Shown here piece by piece: positions 44,563 through 51,056 of a DNA stretch of 64,000 nucleotides (its first letter is position 1; each line of letters begins with the position of its first letter). Source of the DNA: Marinospirillum sp031581385 (lineage in GTDB: Bacteria; Pseudomonadota; Gammaproteobacteria; Pseudomonadales; Halomonadaceae); NCBI RefSeq assembly GCF_044810985.1, contig NZ_CP085242.1, positions 434,001 to 498,000 on the forward strand, read 5' to 3'. The position numbers and the translations under genes are program-made. A model generated the notes under the pieces. It was not told the origin of the DNA. It saw only the letters and a program-made list of their open reading frames with translations, and made no database searches.

Positions 44563-44587
44563 TGTGATGTAAAAGATGCAATGACCA

Positions 44588-44609
44588 GCAACCCCAGGGA
44601 AGGGGTTGC
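44588..44609 (+). terminator. Hairpin downstream of fumarase
   Basis: An 8-bp perfect stem (GCAACCCC/GGGGTTGC) with a 6-nt loop lies 26 bp after the stop. It is followed by ATTGGTTCTTG, only moderately T-rich, so termination strength is uncertain. Confidence 0.45.
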
Positions 44610-44762
44610 ATTGGTTCTTGTAAAAGAGCCATTGAAGAGTTTGTAAGCTTGACACCAAGAAAAAAGAGAACTAAAAAAGTAAGGAAATTGATCGGCAGTC
44701 AAGGTTGCGGTATTCTATCAACCCAACCTTACTAGTCTTAACAAGGAAAAAAGGAAATATAT

Positions 44763-45179
44763 ATGAGTGATAAAAATAAGTGGATGGCTGCAGTTGGGTA
44801 TATTTTGGTGATTGCAGATTCATTTTCAACCCAGCTGTTCAATTTCTTTCAGTTTCATTTCTTTGGGTACTATGTGAACCTAGTAACACTTACACCTCTT
44901 GTGATTTACTATGCCATTAATAAGTCCCACTCTGATCAGTTCATAGCCACTCATTTAAAAAGGTCAATGAGGGTCTATTTCTGGTATGTTGGCCTTTCAG
45001 TAGTTAGTGGTGTTTTGTTTGAGCCTAATAATATGTGGTTGTATGTAGCTGGGGTCGGCGTGACTTGGTTAATGGTCATTGTACTGGTATACATTACAGT
45101 GAGTTGTGGGAAAGGAATTATTAGATCATTTAAAGAAGAGCCAGTATCAACCAGTAAAACAGTTAAGCCTGAAGCCTGA
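44763..45179 (+). CDS. Small four-helix membrane protein, DUF4870-like
   Basis: The 138-residue protein has hydrophobic segments at about 8-26, 33-50, 70-88 and 94-115 and a polar, threonine/serine-rich tail. Topology and the internal YYAINKSHSDQFIATHLKRSMRV region loosely resemble DUF4870/Tic20-type small membrane proteins. A GGAAA precedes the ATG. It is more AT-rich than fumarase and marks the left edge of the accessory island. Function unknown. Confidence 0.65.
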   Translation: MSDKNKWMAAVGYILVIADSFSTQLFNFFQFHFFGYYVNLVTLTPLVIYYAINKSHSDQFIATHLKRSMRVYFWYVGLSVVSGVLFEPNNMWLYVAGVGVTWLMVIVLVYITVSCGKGIIRSFKEEPVSTSKTVKPEA

Positions 45180-45187
45180 AGCCTGAA
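45167..45187 (+). repeat. Tandem heptamer repeat across a stop codon
   Basis: Three exact copies of GCCTGAA end the preceding gene and run past its stop. Because the unit is not a multiple of three, copy-number change would alter the reading frame at the extreme C-terminus. Confidence 0.8.
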
Positions 45188-45200
45188 TTAAACGTTAAAT

Positions 45201-45232
45201 AAAACAGGCGGTAAATTTTTTCCGCCTGTTTT
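45201..45232 (+). terminator. Intrinsic terminator after the small membrane protein
   Basis: An 11-bp perfect stem (AAAACAGGCGG with CCGCCTGTTTT) encloses TAAATTTTTT; the right arm ends in four T. A-rich flank on the left and T-rich on the right make it potentially bidirectional. Confidence 0.75.
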
Positions 45233-45289
45233 CTGTGGTAAGCGATAAGGCCCTTGAGAAAATCAGTAATCAGCTGATCATGGTAATAG

Positions 45290-45559
45290 GGTAGGAAGAC
45301 AAGTCAGCTTCCCTTAAATGACAAACGGCCTCCCAGCTACACTGACTGGATGAAACACCGTGTGGATAGTCCCAAGGGCAAGCAAATTTACAGCCACCGC
45401 ATGTCCGTTGTAGAGCCAGTTTTCGGCAACATCGGCACCAACAAAAGACTCAGCCGCTTCAGCTTGAGGGGTAAGGATAAAGTTCAAGGGCAATGGCAGT
45501 TGTATTGCCTGATCCACAACATTGAAAAGCTCGCCCACTATGGCAAGCTGGTTCAATAA
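45290..45559 (+). pseudogene. C-terminal remnant of an IS1182-family transposase
   Basis: An open frame of 89 codons follows a TAG at 45287. From about residue 17 it reads YTDWMKHRVDSPKGKQIY, then SHRMSVVEPVFGNIG, LSRFSLRGKDKVQGQWQL and YCLIHNIEKLAHYG. These match the C-terminal DDE-region end of IS1182-type transposases, including the catalytic-glutamate motif VEPVFG. Everything upstream (most of the transposase and the left end) is missing, so the element is dead. It marks past transposition at the edge of the island. Confidence 0.8.
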
Positions 45560-45885
45560 AGCCGCAGAGCAGGGGCCAGGCCAGCCCAAAAACAGGTGCT
45601 GTAAGCCTTATAATGACTGACTTACAGAGGCCAAAGCCTGAAAAGGCTAGAAAACACGGAATTACAAACGACTGCCAACAAAAATCGGCAATCGAAAAAT
45701 GAACAACAGAGAAAGAGCTGTTGGTAGAAAAAACTAAGAGGTTTCGGTTTCTGAGAATTTTTCTTGCTTCTACGTAAACTCTGAAGTTTTTGATGGTGAA
45801 AAGTGCTCCAGAATTTACGTAGAGTCGCTATTTTTAGTACAAAAAATGATCAATTTTATAGGCTGAAGTTTTTCTACAATCACTC
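45560..45885. other. Non-coding AT-rich stretch with an inverted repeat
   Basis: No convincing gene was found. A 15-bp inverted repeat, 14 of 15 matched (TCTACGTAAACTCTG at 45769-45783 and CAGAATTTACGTAGA at 45809-45823), may be a decayed element end, a recombination site or a transcript hairpin. The stretch ends at a cassette-type GTTAGAA junction. Confidence 0.6.
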
Positions 45886-45892
45886 GTTAGAA
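45886..45892 (+). other. Integron-type cassette junction (GTTAGAA), left end of array
   Basis: GTTAGAA lies 10 nt ahead of the first island gene. It fits the GTTRRR core of an integron recombination point, missing only the final Y. Its complement TTCTAAC is nearly matched by TTCTAAT at the end of the same gene (46326-46332), as expected if R' and R'' belonged to one circular cassette. Confidence 0.6.
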
Positions 45893-45902
45893 AGGAAGAA
45901 TC

Positions 45903-46331
45903 TTGACATTCGAGCAAGTCGCAATAGAGCTTAGGCAATTAAATGAAGATGTACCCAAACCATTAAGATTGCCCACGGAGCATGAAGTGACAGAGGCAGA
46001 ATCAAGGTTGGGTGTTCCTTTTCATTCTGAGTTTCGCCGTTATCTGCTCGAGCTTTCAGACGTTGTCTTCGGCCCTTTTGAGCCGGTCACACTCACAGCC
46101 TCCGACTCACATACCCACTTGGACAGCATTGCTACTCATGCCTGGTCAGATAGGGGTGTCCCAGGTAATTTAATCCCCATTTGCCACGACAACGCTGATT
46201 TTTATTGTGTGAATAAAGAGGGGGAGGTCGTGTTCTGGTCCCATGACATGCAGGATTTGTCTGGGGAAAAATGGCCATCGATAAAAAACTGGATCAAAGA
46301 TGTCTGGATCGAGGAAACAAAATCGTTCTAA
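45903..46331 (+). CDS. SMI1/KNR4 (SUKH) family protein, cassette-borne
   Basis: The 142-residue soluble protein has the SUKH layout: LRLPTEHEVTEAESRLGVPFHSEFRRYLLELSD at the start, then GNLIPICHDNADFYCVN, FWSHD and a final helix WPSIKNWIKDVW. SUKH proteins often neutralise secreted toxins in polymorphic toxin systems; other members have no known partner. Translation starts at TTG 45903, supported by AAAGGAAGAA directly upstream. No toxin gene is adjacent. The gene fills a unit between two cassette-type junctions, so an orphan immunity or defence role is an inference. Confidence 0.8.
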   Translation: MTFEQVAIELRQLNEDVPKPLRLPTEHEVTEAESRLGVPFHSEFRRYLLELSDVVFGPFEPVTLTASDSHTHLDSIATHAWSDRGVPGNLIPICHDNADFYCVNKEGEVVFWSHDMQDLSGEKWPSIKNWIKDVWIEETKSF

Positions 46332-46342
46332 TGGCGTTAGGT
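46326..46342 (+). other. Collapsed attC-like site and cassette junction
   Basis: TTCTAAT (46326-46332, over the stop codon) is separated by only GGC from GTTAGGT (46336-46342), a perfect GTTRRRY. The L boxes and central hairpin expected between R'' and R' are absent, so the site looks internally deleted. Confidence 0.6.
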
Positions 46343-46352
46343 TGAGAGGACC

Positions 46353-46760
46353 ATGCGTAGAAAACGCTTAAATCATTATGCAGACGTTGTATGCAAGATG
46401 TTTGTCGGGTGGCGCATGGGTGACGACATGGAGGCACTATCGGATTTGCCAGATGGCACTATCTCAATCAATTTGCTGACGGGCGATGCAGTCCATTCTG
46501 AAGTAGGGCTGCTGGATCTGCATATAGCCAAAGAAATCCAGGCATGGTTACAGCAGCAAGGCGCGAAAGAAGGTGTGGATATAGAGAAGCTAAAGAGTGC
46601 TACCCTCGAAGTTGACGTAGATACTAACAAGGTTGCAACTAACAAAAAGAAGGTGCTCTTGTTCAGCTTTAGCTGCCGAAGCAACTTGAAGACCGATACT
46701 GCCACCTATCAGGGAGCGCTTACGGATGAGTATCATTGGTATACCAGAATCATAACCTAA
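46353..46760 (+). CDS. Uncharacterised protein carried in an integron-type cassette
   Basis: The 135-residue protein begins MRRKRLNHYADVVCKMFVGW and has no signal peptide or membrane segment. The middle is acidic and helical; the C-terminal part is beta-like (KKVLLFSFSCRS, EYHWYTRIIT). GAGAGGA precedes the ATG. Its cassette starts at TTAGGT (46337) and ends in a full attC (46755-46833) whose R'' (ACCTAAC) is the exact complement of the GTTAGGT at its own left junction, as a circular cassette requires. No family recognised; function unknown. Confidence 0.75.
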   Translation: MRRKRLNHYADVVCKMFVGWRMGDDMEALSDLPDGTISINLLTGDAVHSEVGLLDLHIAKEIQAWLQQQGAKEGVDIEKLKSATLEVDVDTNKVATNKKKVLLFSFSCRSNLKTDTATYQGALTDEYHWYTRIIT

Positions 46761-46833
46761 CCATGCCAGCGACGGCTACTGCATTGCGGCTTCGGCTTCA
46801 TTTCGTAGCCGCGCGTGCTGAGCGGCGTTAGAA
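46755..46833 (+). other. attC recombination site
   Basis: R'' is ACCTAAC (46755-46761, RYYYAAC) and R' is GTTAGAA (46827-46833). Between them GCGACGGCTAC (46769-46779) pairs with GTAGCCGCGC (46805-46814) over 10 bp, leaving A46772 extrahelical, the hallmark used by integron integrase to recognise folded attC strands. Unpaired spacers lie between the R and L boxes, and a 25-nt tip containing GCGGCTTCGGCTTC closes the stem. Length is 79 bp, within the normal attC range. Confidence 0.8.
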
Positions 46834-46863
46834 TAATTACACAGTTCAATATTAGGAGATAGA

Positions 46864-47289
46864 ATGAATATTTTAAAATCTGCAATTTTTGGATCCGTAT
46901 TAATTTTAGTGTCTGCAAATTTATATGCTGACGAAAGTAAAGATTTATTGGCCATTGAGTATTTAAAATTGTCAAAAACGAAAGAAACCTTCGATATGAC
47001 TATAGATGCTTATGTCGAACAGTTTGCTAGTCAAGGTTCTGATGCAGATAAAGAGAGTCTCAGGTCGTTTTTTAAAGCTTATATGGGTTGGGAAACTTTA
47101 AAAGAACCTACAATAAAACTGGTTGCTGAGACCCTAACAGCTAAAGAGTTGAAAGATATTAATGATTTCTACAAAACAGACAGTGGGCGTGCGCTAGCCA
47201 AAAAGTCACCTAAAATGGCATCGGATATTTCAAACCTAATTGGTGCAAATCTACAAAAAGCCATTCAGAAAATGCAGGGATCCAAGTAA
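46864..47289 (+). CDS. DUF2059 exported protein, cassette-borne
   Basis: The 141-residue protein has a signal peptide (AIFGSVLILVSANLYA) and a helical DUF2059 domain with LTAKELKDINDFYKTDSGRALAKKSP. AGGAGAT precedes the ATG. Codon use is AT-rich, unlike the flanking core genes. Its left end is the cassette junction at 46827. At the right, TTCTGAT after the stop is a weak match to the expected R'' and no GTTRRRY follows, so its attC is decayed or lost. Function unknown. Confidence 0.8.
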   Translation: MNILKSAIFGSVLILVSANLYADESKDLLAIEYLKLSKTKETFDMTIDAYVEQFASQGSDADKESLRSFFKAYMGWETLKEPTIKLVAETLTAKELKDINDFYKTDSGRALAKKSPKMASDISNLIGANLQKAIQKMQGSK

Positions 47290-47338
47290 TTCTGATACCT
47301 ATGAGCCTTCTGACTGTCAATAGGCCGCAGAGTTTTTT

Positions 47339-47360
47339 ATTGGCCGCGTCAGCGGCCAAT
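47339..47360. terminator. Perfect 9-bp hairpin between convergent genes
   Basis: ATTGGCCGC and GCGGCCAAT enclose GTCA. There is no T-run 3' of the stem on either strand, so this may be a transcript-end hairpin or a remnant of a recombination site rather than a standard terminator. Confidence 0.4.
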
Positions 47361-47436
47361 ATCAAGTCCCTGAGCCAGTGATCCTACTTCATCTGTCATC
47401 GCTGGCTGTTGGCCAGGATGGATAAGCAAGATCGAG

Positions 47437-48108
47437 CTATTCAATCAGGCTAACGGCCAGCACGGACAGAATCTTCTGCGCTGTTCCACTCCAGACATAT
47501 CTGTAATGACCGCCCTGAACAGGAATGGAAGTGGCTTTGGGGGTGAAGAGGGCTGCACACTCGCCGCCCTGGTGGCGAACGCTATTATAGAGGATTCCGT
47601 GAGAACCTGATTGACGTTGGTTTCGGGCAAATTGCTGGGGGCAGGAATAATCGGTCGGGTGGTGAAGTTCTGCAAACTCCTGGCTACGAATATCACCCAG
47701 GGGTAAGCAAATGCTGCTGATGTATTCGCGCATGGTGATTTCAGTGTCAGGCTCCTGGGTGGCCGCAAGAAAACGCTCACGATGATAGCGTGTTTCGGCC
47801 AGGGCAACGTCCAGAGAGTTTCCCGCGTAGTAGACTCCAAAACGGCCATCAGTGAATCGGCTGGGTTGACCCATATGCGTGAATGCGGCCATAACCGGGC
47901 TGGAGCCGGGGCCTGCTATGCGTTCAGATGCAGGGACCAACCTCAAGTCACCGGTTTCATCCCTCAAGCGATCATTGGTCAGGCTTTCGATCTCGAAGAC
48001 CAGTTCCAGATCCTCTGGATCTGAGACCGTTTCAAATAGGTTGATGGGCGGGTAGTGGCAGGGCACCAGTCGATGGGCTCGAGTCCAGTCCGGGATTAAT
48101 GCCTTCAT
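47437..48108 (-). CDS. RES-domain toxin
   Basis: The 223-residue protein matches RES-type toxins: an arginine early in the fold (WTRAHRL), GRFGVYYAGNSLDVALAETRYHRERFL with Arg and Tyr suited to NAD+ binding, and SHGILYNSVRHQGGECAALF. RES toxins degrade NAD+. It overlaps the upstream Xre antitoxin gene by 4 nt, the normal antitoxin-first order. It lies on the strand opposite the cassette genes. Confidence 0.88.
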   Translation of the reverse strand: MKALIPDWTRAHRLVPCHYPPINLFETVSDPEDLELVFEIESLTNDRLRDETGDLRLVPASERIAGPGSSPVMAAFTHMGQPSRFTDGRFGVYYAGNSLDVALAETRYHRERFLAATQEPDTEITMREYISSICLPLGDIRSQEFAELHHPTDYSCPQQFARNQRQSGSHGILYNSVRHQGGECAALFTPKATSIPVQGGHYRYVWSGTAQKILSVLAVSLIE

Positions 48109-48500
48109 TCACCTAGCCTCTCATTATAGTCCAGGTAGCGCCGAACATCGGCCAGATTAATCATGCTGCCCTTAAGCATGACAGCCAGCGCAGATTCGCC
48201 ATCGAAATCTCGATTGGGTTTGCCGGGCCAGGCGTTGGCTTGCTCCTCCGTTGGAAACAGAATTCTTAAAGCCTTATAGATGCCCAGTATGTAGGAGATA
48301 CGCTCCAGGGTATCGCGACTGATTGCCGGGCCTTCACCTTTTTTCCATTTATAGAAGGTGCTTCGGGGAGGGTCACCCAGCAAGATTTTCTGTTGATCCG
48401 CTTTCAGATTCCAGCCTTCGGTGATTTTGAAAAAGGTTTTCAGTGCAACAGCTGATTTTTTCTGCTCATCAGTTGCTGCTTGCTGGAGTAGGGCTGTCAT
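48105..48500 (-). CDS. Xre/MbcA-type (DUF2384) antitoxin
   Basis: The 131-residue protein has an N-terminal HTH-like part (LLGDPPRSTFYKWKKG) and a C-terminal DUF2384 toxin-binding region (ERISYILGIYKALRILFP, AWPGKPNRDFDGESALAVMLKG, LADVRRYLDY). The C-terminus of this family plugs the RES active site. It is coupled to the toxin by an ATGA-type overlap and probably autoregulates the pair. Confidence 0.88.
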   Translation of the reverse strand: MTALLQQAATDEQKKSAVALKTFFKITEGWNLKADQQKILLGDPPRSTFYKWKKGEGPAISRDTLERISYILGIYKALRILFPTEEQANAWPGKPNRDFDGESALAVMLKGSMINLADVRRYLDYNERLGE

Positions 48501-48635
48501 GCTGTATACCTCATCATGGCTGGTACGGCTTTATTTTAGTCTCTGTAGGAATAAAAATCAAAATATATCCAAGAAGAGACTTTTTGGTCTCTAATGCCAT
48601 CAGTACTCCGACACTGGCCACCGCGATGCTCTCTT

Positions 48636-48675
48636 TTGACATACTAAAAATGGTATGTATACTCTTTATGGTATG
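48636..48675 (+). promoter_or_regulatory. Promoter and operator of the HigB/RelE–Xre pair
   Basis: TTGACA (48636-48641), a 16-bp spacer and TATACT (48658-48663) form a near-consensus sigma-70 promoter. Overlapping it, CATAC (48640-48644) and GTATG (48653-48657) form an inverted pair, and ATGGTATG is repeated 18 bp later (48668-48675). These are good candidate antitoxin operators. The expected start of transcription falls only a few bases before the ATG at 48673. Confidence 0.65.
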
Positions 48676-48954
48676 TGGCAAATATTAGAACATAAGCGGA
48701 TTTCAAAGAACCTTAAGGGCGCTCCGATTGAAGTCCAGAAGCGCTATGAGAAATGGAAAGATATTGTTTCTCTATCCGGCCCTTCAGGACTACGCAAAAT
48801 CAAGGGGTTACATGATGAAGCCCTGAGTGGAGAGTGGAACGGATACCGCTCGTCCCGGTTGAATATTCAGTACAGGGTCATTTACAAAGTTGTGAAGGAT
48901 CAGATTCAGGTCAGAGTGGAAAAGGTAACGGCCCACGATTACCGGAGAAAATGA
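48673..48954 (+). CDS. HigB/RelE-type toxin
   Basis: The 93-residue basic protein has the RelE/ParE fold pattern: ILEHKRISKNLKGAPIEVQKRYEKW, GLRKIKGLHDEALSGEW, RSSRLNIQYRVIYKV and a C-terminal KVTAHDYRRK, similar to mRNA interferases that act at the ribosome. The ATG at 48673 is chosen because the earlier in-frame ATG at 48655 lies inside the promoter. The mRNA would be nearly leaderless. Antitoxin gene follows after one base. Confidence 0.85.
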   Translation: MWQILEHKRISKNLKGAPIEVQKRYEKWKDIVSLSGPSGLRKIKGLHDEALSGEWNGYRSSRLNIQYRVIYKVVKDQIQVRVEKVTAHDYRRK

Positions 48955-48955
48955 T

Positions 48956-49216
48956 ATGAGTGATTATGTTCAAGCCGAGAGGCATGTTGCGGTATCTGTT
49001 GGAGAGTCTGTGCGTATCATTCGTGAGCTTCAGGAAATGAGCCAGAATGACCTGGCGGCGGCAACCGGGATACCTCAATCCACCATTTCGGCAATCGAAA
49101 ATGACAGAATTCAGCTTGGTGTCGAAAGAGCCAAGGTTCTTGCACGTGCTCTGCATTGCCATCCAGCTGTGCTGGTTTTTCCCGGCTGGGATGTTGATCA
49201 GAATTCAGCCGCATAA
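48956..49216 (+). CDS. HigA-like Xre antitoxin
   Basis: The 86-residue protein is a single HTH-Xre domain: VGESVRIIRELQEMSQNDLAAATGIPQSTISAIENDRIQLGVERAKVLARAL, with the recognition helix around QSTISAIEND. It follows the toxin by one base, the toxin-first order of higBA modules. It is likely to bind the inverted GTATG repeats upstream. Confidence 0.85.
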   Translation: MSDYVQAERHVAVSVGESVRIIRELQEMSQNDLAAATGIPQSTISAIENDRIQLGVERAKVLARALHCHPAVLVFPGWDVDQNSAA

Positions 49217-49231
49217 CAACAGGATGCATTC

Positions 49232-49732
49232 ATGGCAGTCGCCTTACCGCCTGATTGGGAAGTCAGGCTCAACAAGCTGAGCATCAAGAGTCCTTTTTTC
49301 AATCGTGTGCTTGGCTTGGTTTTTATGCCTTTTATTGCCCGCAGTGGCTTGAAGGTGAATTACGATCCCGCCGATTTTTACGCCTATTTGCCCAAAAAAC
49401 GCTTTAATTCCAACTGGTATGGTACTCAGTCGGGTGCGGCGATTTTGGGTAACAGTGAGCTGGCCGCCGGTGCCTATCTTTTTATGCTGACTCAGGGTGA
49501 ATATCGCATGGTCTGTACCCAGCTGGATTACCGTTTTCTGCTACCCAGTACGGACCCAGTGATTTTCAGGGTGAAGCTGGATCAGGCAGAGCTGGAAGAA
49601 AAACTGGCGGCGGGTGGCAAGTTCATGATGGATCTGACCATTAAGCTTTACCGCGCAACCTCCAGAACCAGCACAGGCAAGCGGATCGGTTCGGGCAAGA
49701 TTCGCTTCAAGGTCTGGCCTGTGGGGGAATAA
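49232..49732 (+). CDS. DUF4442 hotdog-fold protein
   Basis: The 166-residue protein resembles the DUF4442/PaaI-like hotdog family: FIARSGLKVNYDPADFYAYLPKKRFNSNWYGTQSG contains the substrate-cavity helix region, and SELAAGAYLFML follows. Related proteins are acyl-CoA thioesterases or bind acyl groups. Only 2 bp separate it from the following membrane protein gene, implying coexpression. Substrate unknown. Confidence 0.75.
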   Translation: MAVALPPDWEVRLNKLSIKSPFFNRVLGLVFMPFIARSGLKVNYDPADFYAYLPKKRFNSNWYGTQSGAAILGNSELAAGAYLFMLTQGEYRMVCTQLDYRFLLPSTDPVIFRVKLDQAELEEKLAAGGKFMMDLTIKLYRATSRTSTGKRIGSGKIRFKVWPVGE

Positions 49733-49734
49733 GC

Positions 49735-50814
49735 ATGCCTGCCTCTGTGCTTTATGCCTTTTATCTGGCTTCATCCTGGTTGTGGTGTATCGGTGCTTTT
49801 TTGCCGGTGTTGCTGCTACGGGATTATGGCTGGGCCAGTCTTGTGGTTTTTGCCCTGGCGAATGTGGTGGGGGCGGCTGCTTTTGGCTGGGTGATGACCC
49901 AAAAGCGGCAGCAGGCTTTTCTGGTGAATCATCGGCCAATGCTTAAGCTTTTTTCACAGGTGACGGTGGCTTTTCAGCTGTTTTTTGTCGCCTGGCTCAG
50001 TGCGCTGCTGGGTTGGTGGTTATTGTTGGTGATGCTGGTGCTGATCGGCCTTTTTTATCGGGCTGACCGGGTGGTTGCCGGGGTAGCCGTGGGGGTGTTC
50101 CTGCTGTCTCTGGCGTTGTTCGGCAGTTATTTGCTGACCGAGCCACCGCTTCCTGTTGCTGCCCTGCAACCGGGATGGTGGCACACACTTTTGCCTCTGG
50201 TGCTGGGTTTTGCTTTATCGCCCTATCTGGATCTGACTTTTCATCGTGCCCTGGAACAAAGCCCTAACCCCAGACTGAGTTTTACGCTGGGTTTCGGTGT
50301 GTTTTTCCTTTGTCTGTTGGTTTTCGTGTTTTTCTACAGCGCAGATCTGGCGCAGTTGATGGCAGGGGCTAGCCCGGATTGGCCGGTGCTCTGGCCGGTG
50401 GTGGCTTTTATTGTTTTGCAAACGGCTTTTACGGTGGCACTTCATCTCAAAGAAATGCAGCGTTTGCAGCAGGCTTCCCGGCTGGCGCGGTTATGGCCTT
50501 GGGGTCTTTACCTGCTGTTGTTGATATTGTTGCTGGAGCCTCTGGCAGGCTGGGCCTTGCCCTGGATAGATCTGCCGCTCACTGAAGGCCTTTATAAAGG
50601 CTTTCTCTTTTTTTATGGCCTGGTTTTTCCTCTGTATCTGCTGTTGGGCAAAAAACCAAAACGCTTTTGGATCACTCTGTTGTTAGCCACACCGGCTTAC
50701 GGCCTGGGGTTTCTGGTCGGCGGTGATTTCTTGTTTTTACTGAGCCTCAGCATGGCCTGGGTTGCCGTGATACTTTTGTTAACTTTTCGCGATACTCTTT
50801 TTAATACTCCGTGA
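49735..50814 (+). CDS. Uncharacterised polytopic membrane protein
   Basis: The 359-residue protein has about ten hydrophobic helices, with short basic loops such as MTQKRQQAF and LHLKEMQRLQQASRLARLW and a C-terminal LLTFRDTLF. I recognise no transporter or enzyme signature. The central loop SPYLDLTFHRALEQSPNPRLSF is the longest polar stretch and its HRALEQ part could be functional. Cotranscription with the hotdog-fold gene is likely. Confidence 0.7.
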   Translation: MPASVLYAFYLASSWLWCIGAFLPVLLLRDYGWASLVVFALANVVGAAAFGWVMTQKRQQAFLVNHRPMLKLFSQVTVAFQLFFVAWLSALLGWWLLLVMLVLIGLFYRADRVVAGVAVGVFLLSLALFGSYLLTEPPLPVAALQPGWWHTLLPLVLGFALSPYLDLTFHRALEQSPNPRLSFTLGFGVFFLCLLVFVFFYSADLAQLMAGASPDWPVLWPVVAFIVLQTAFTVALHLKEMQRLQQASRLARLWPWGLYLLLLILLLEPLAGWALPWIDLPLTEGLYKGFLFFYGLVFPLYLLLGKKPKRFWITLLLATPAYGLGFLVGGDFLFLLSLSMAWVAVILLLTFRDTLFNTP

Positions 50815-50851
50815 CTCCTCTGTGAGGGTGTTTACCCAGGATGGTAACTGA

Positions 50852-50869
50852 GCCTGCCCTTCAGCAGGC
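50852..50869 (+). promoter_or_regulatory. 5'-leader hairpin of the Met-rich lipoprotein gene
   Basis: GCCTGC and GCAGGC flank CCTTCA about 25 bp before the start codon. It could be an operator or an mRNA-stabilising hairpin; no evidence distinguishes these. Confidence 0.35.
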
Positions 50870-50894
50870 GAGAAACTCTTGAGGAGAAAACACC

Positions 50895-51056
50895 ATGAAC
50901 AAGTTCACTGTGATCGCCGCTCTTTGCCTGTTTGGTTTGATGGCCTGTGCCAGTCCCACGGATAAAATGCAATCCGAAGAGGATATGATGAAAGACGACA
51001 TGCAGGAATCGATGGATCATAATTCCATGAAAAAGGATGAGATGTCGGACAGTTAA
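50895..51056 (+). CDS. Small methionine-rich lipoprotein
   Basis: The 53-residue protein has a lipoprotein signal with lipobox-like LMAC (C18). The predicted mature part is 36 residues, of which seven are methionine (25, 31, 32, 36, 40, 45, 50), spaced among Asp, Glu, Lys and Ser, with one His. There is no predicted globular core. TTGAGGAG precedes the ATG. The stop overlaps the response-regulator start by one base (TAATG), so expression is coupled to the two-component system. Use as a methionine oxidation sink or metal-binding peptide is inferred from composition and the nearby MsrAB gene. Confidence 0.8.
   Translation: MNKFTVIAALCLFGLMACASPTDKMQSEEDMMKDDMQESMDHNSMKKDEMSDS

Noticed and set aside
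42970..44658. A 562-codon open frame antisense to fumarase
   Set aside because: It mirrors the strongly biased codon use of the fumarase gene, is low-complexity (Gly, Phe, His, Asp, Val rich) and has no domain; it is a shadow frame.
45167..45187. Possible CRISPR-like repeat
   Set aside because: Units are 7 bp, contiguous and without spacers; no cas genes are present.
45314..45589. Minus-strand open frame across the transposase remnant
   Set aside because: The plus-strand frame has clear IS1182 transposase motifs; the minus frame has none.
47290..47360. Possible attC after the DUF2059 gene
   Set aside because: TTCTGAT is a weak R'' match and no GTTRRRY follows within 150 bp; the hairpin there lacks attC layout, so no site is called.
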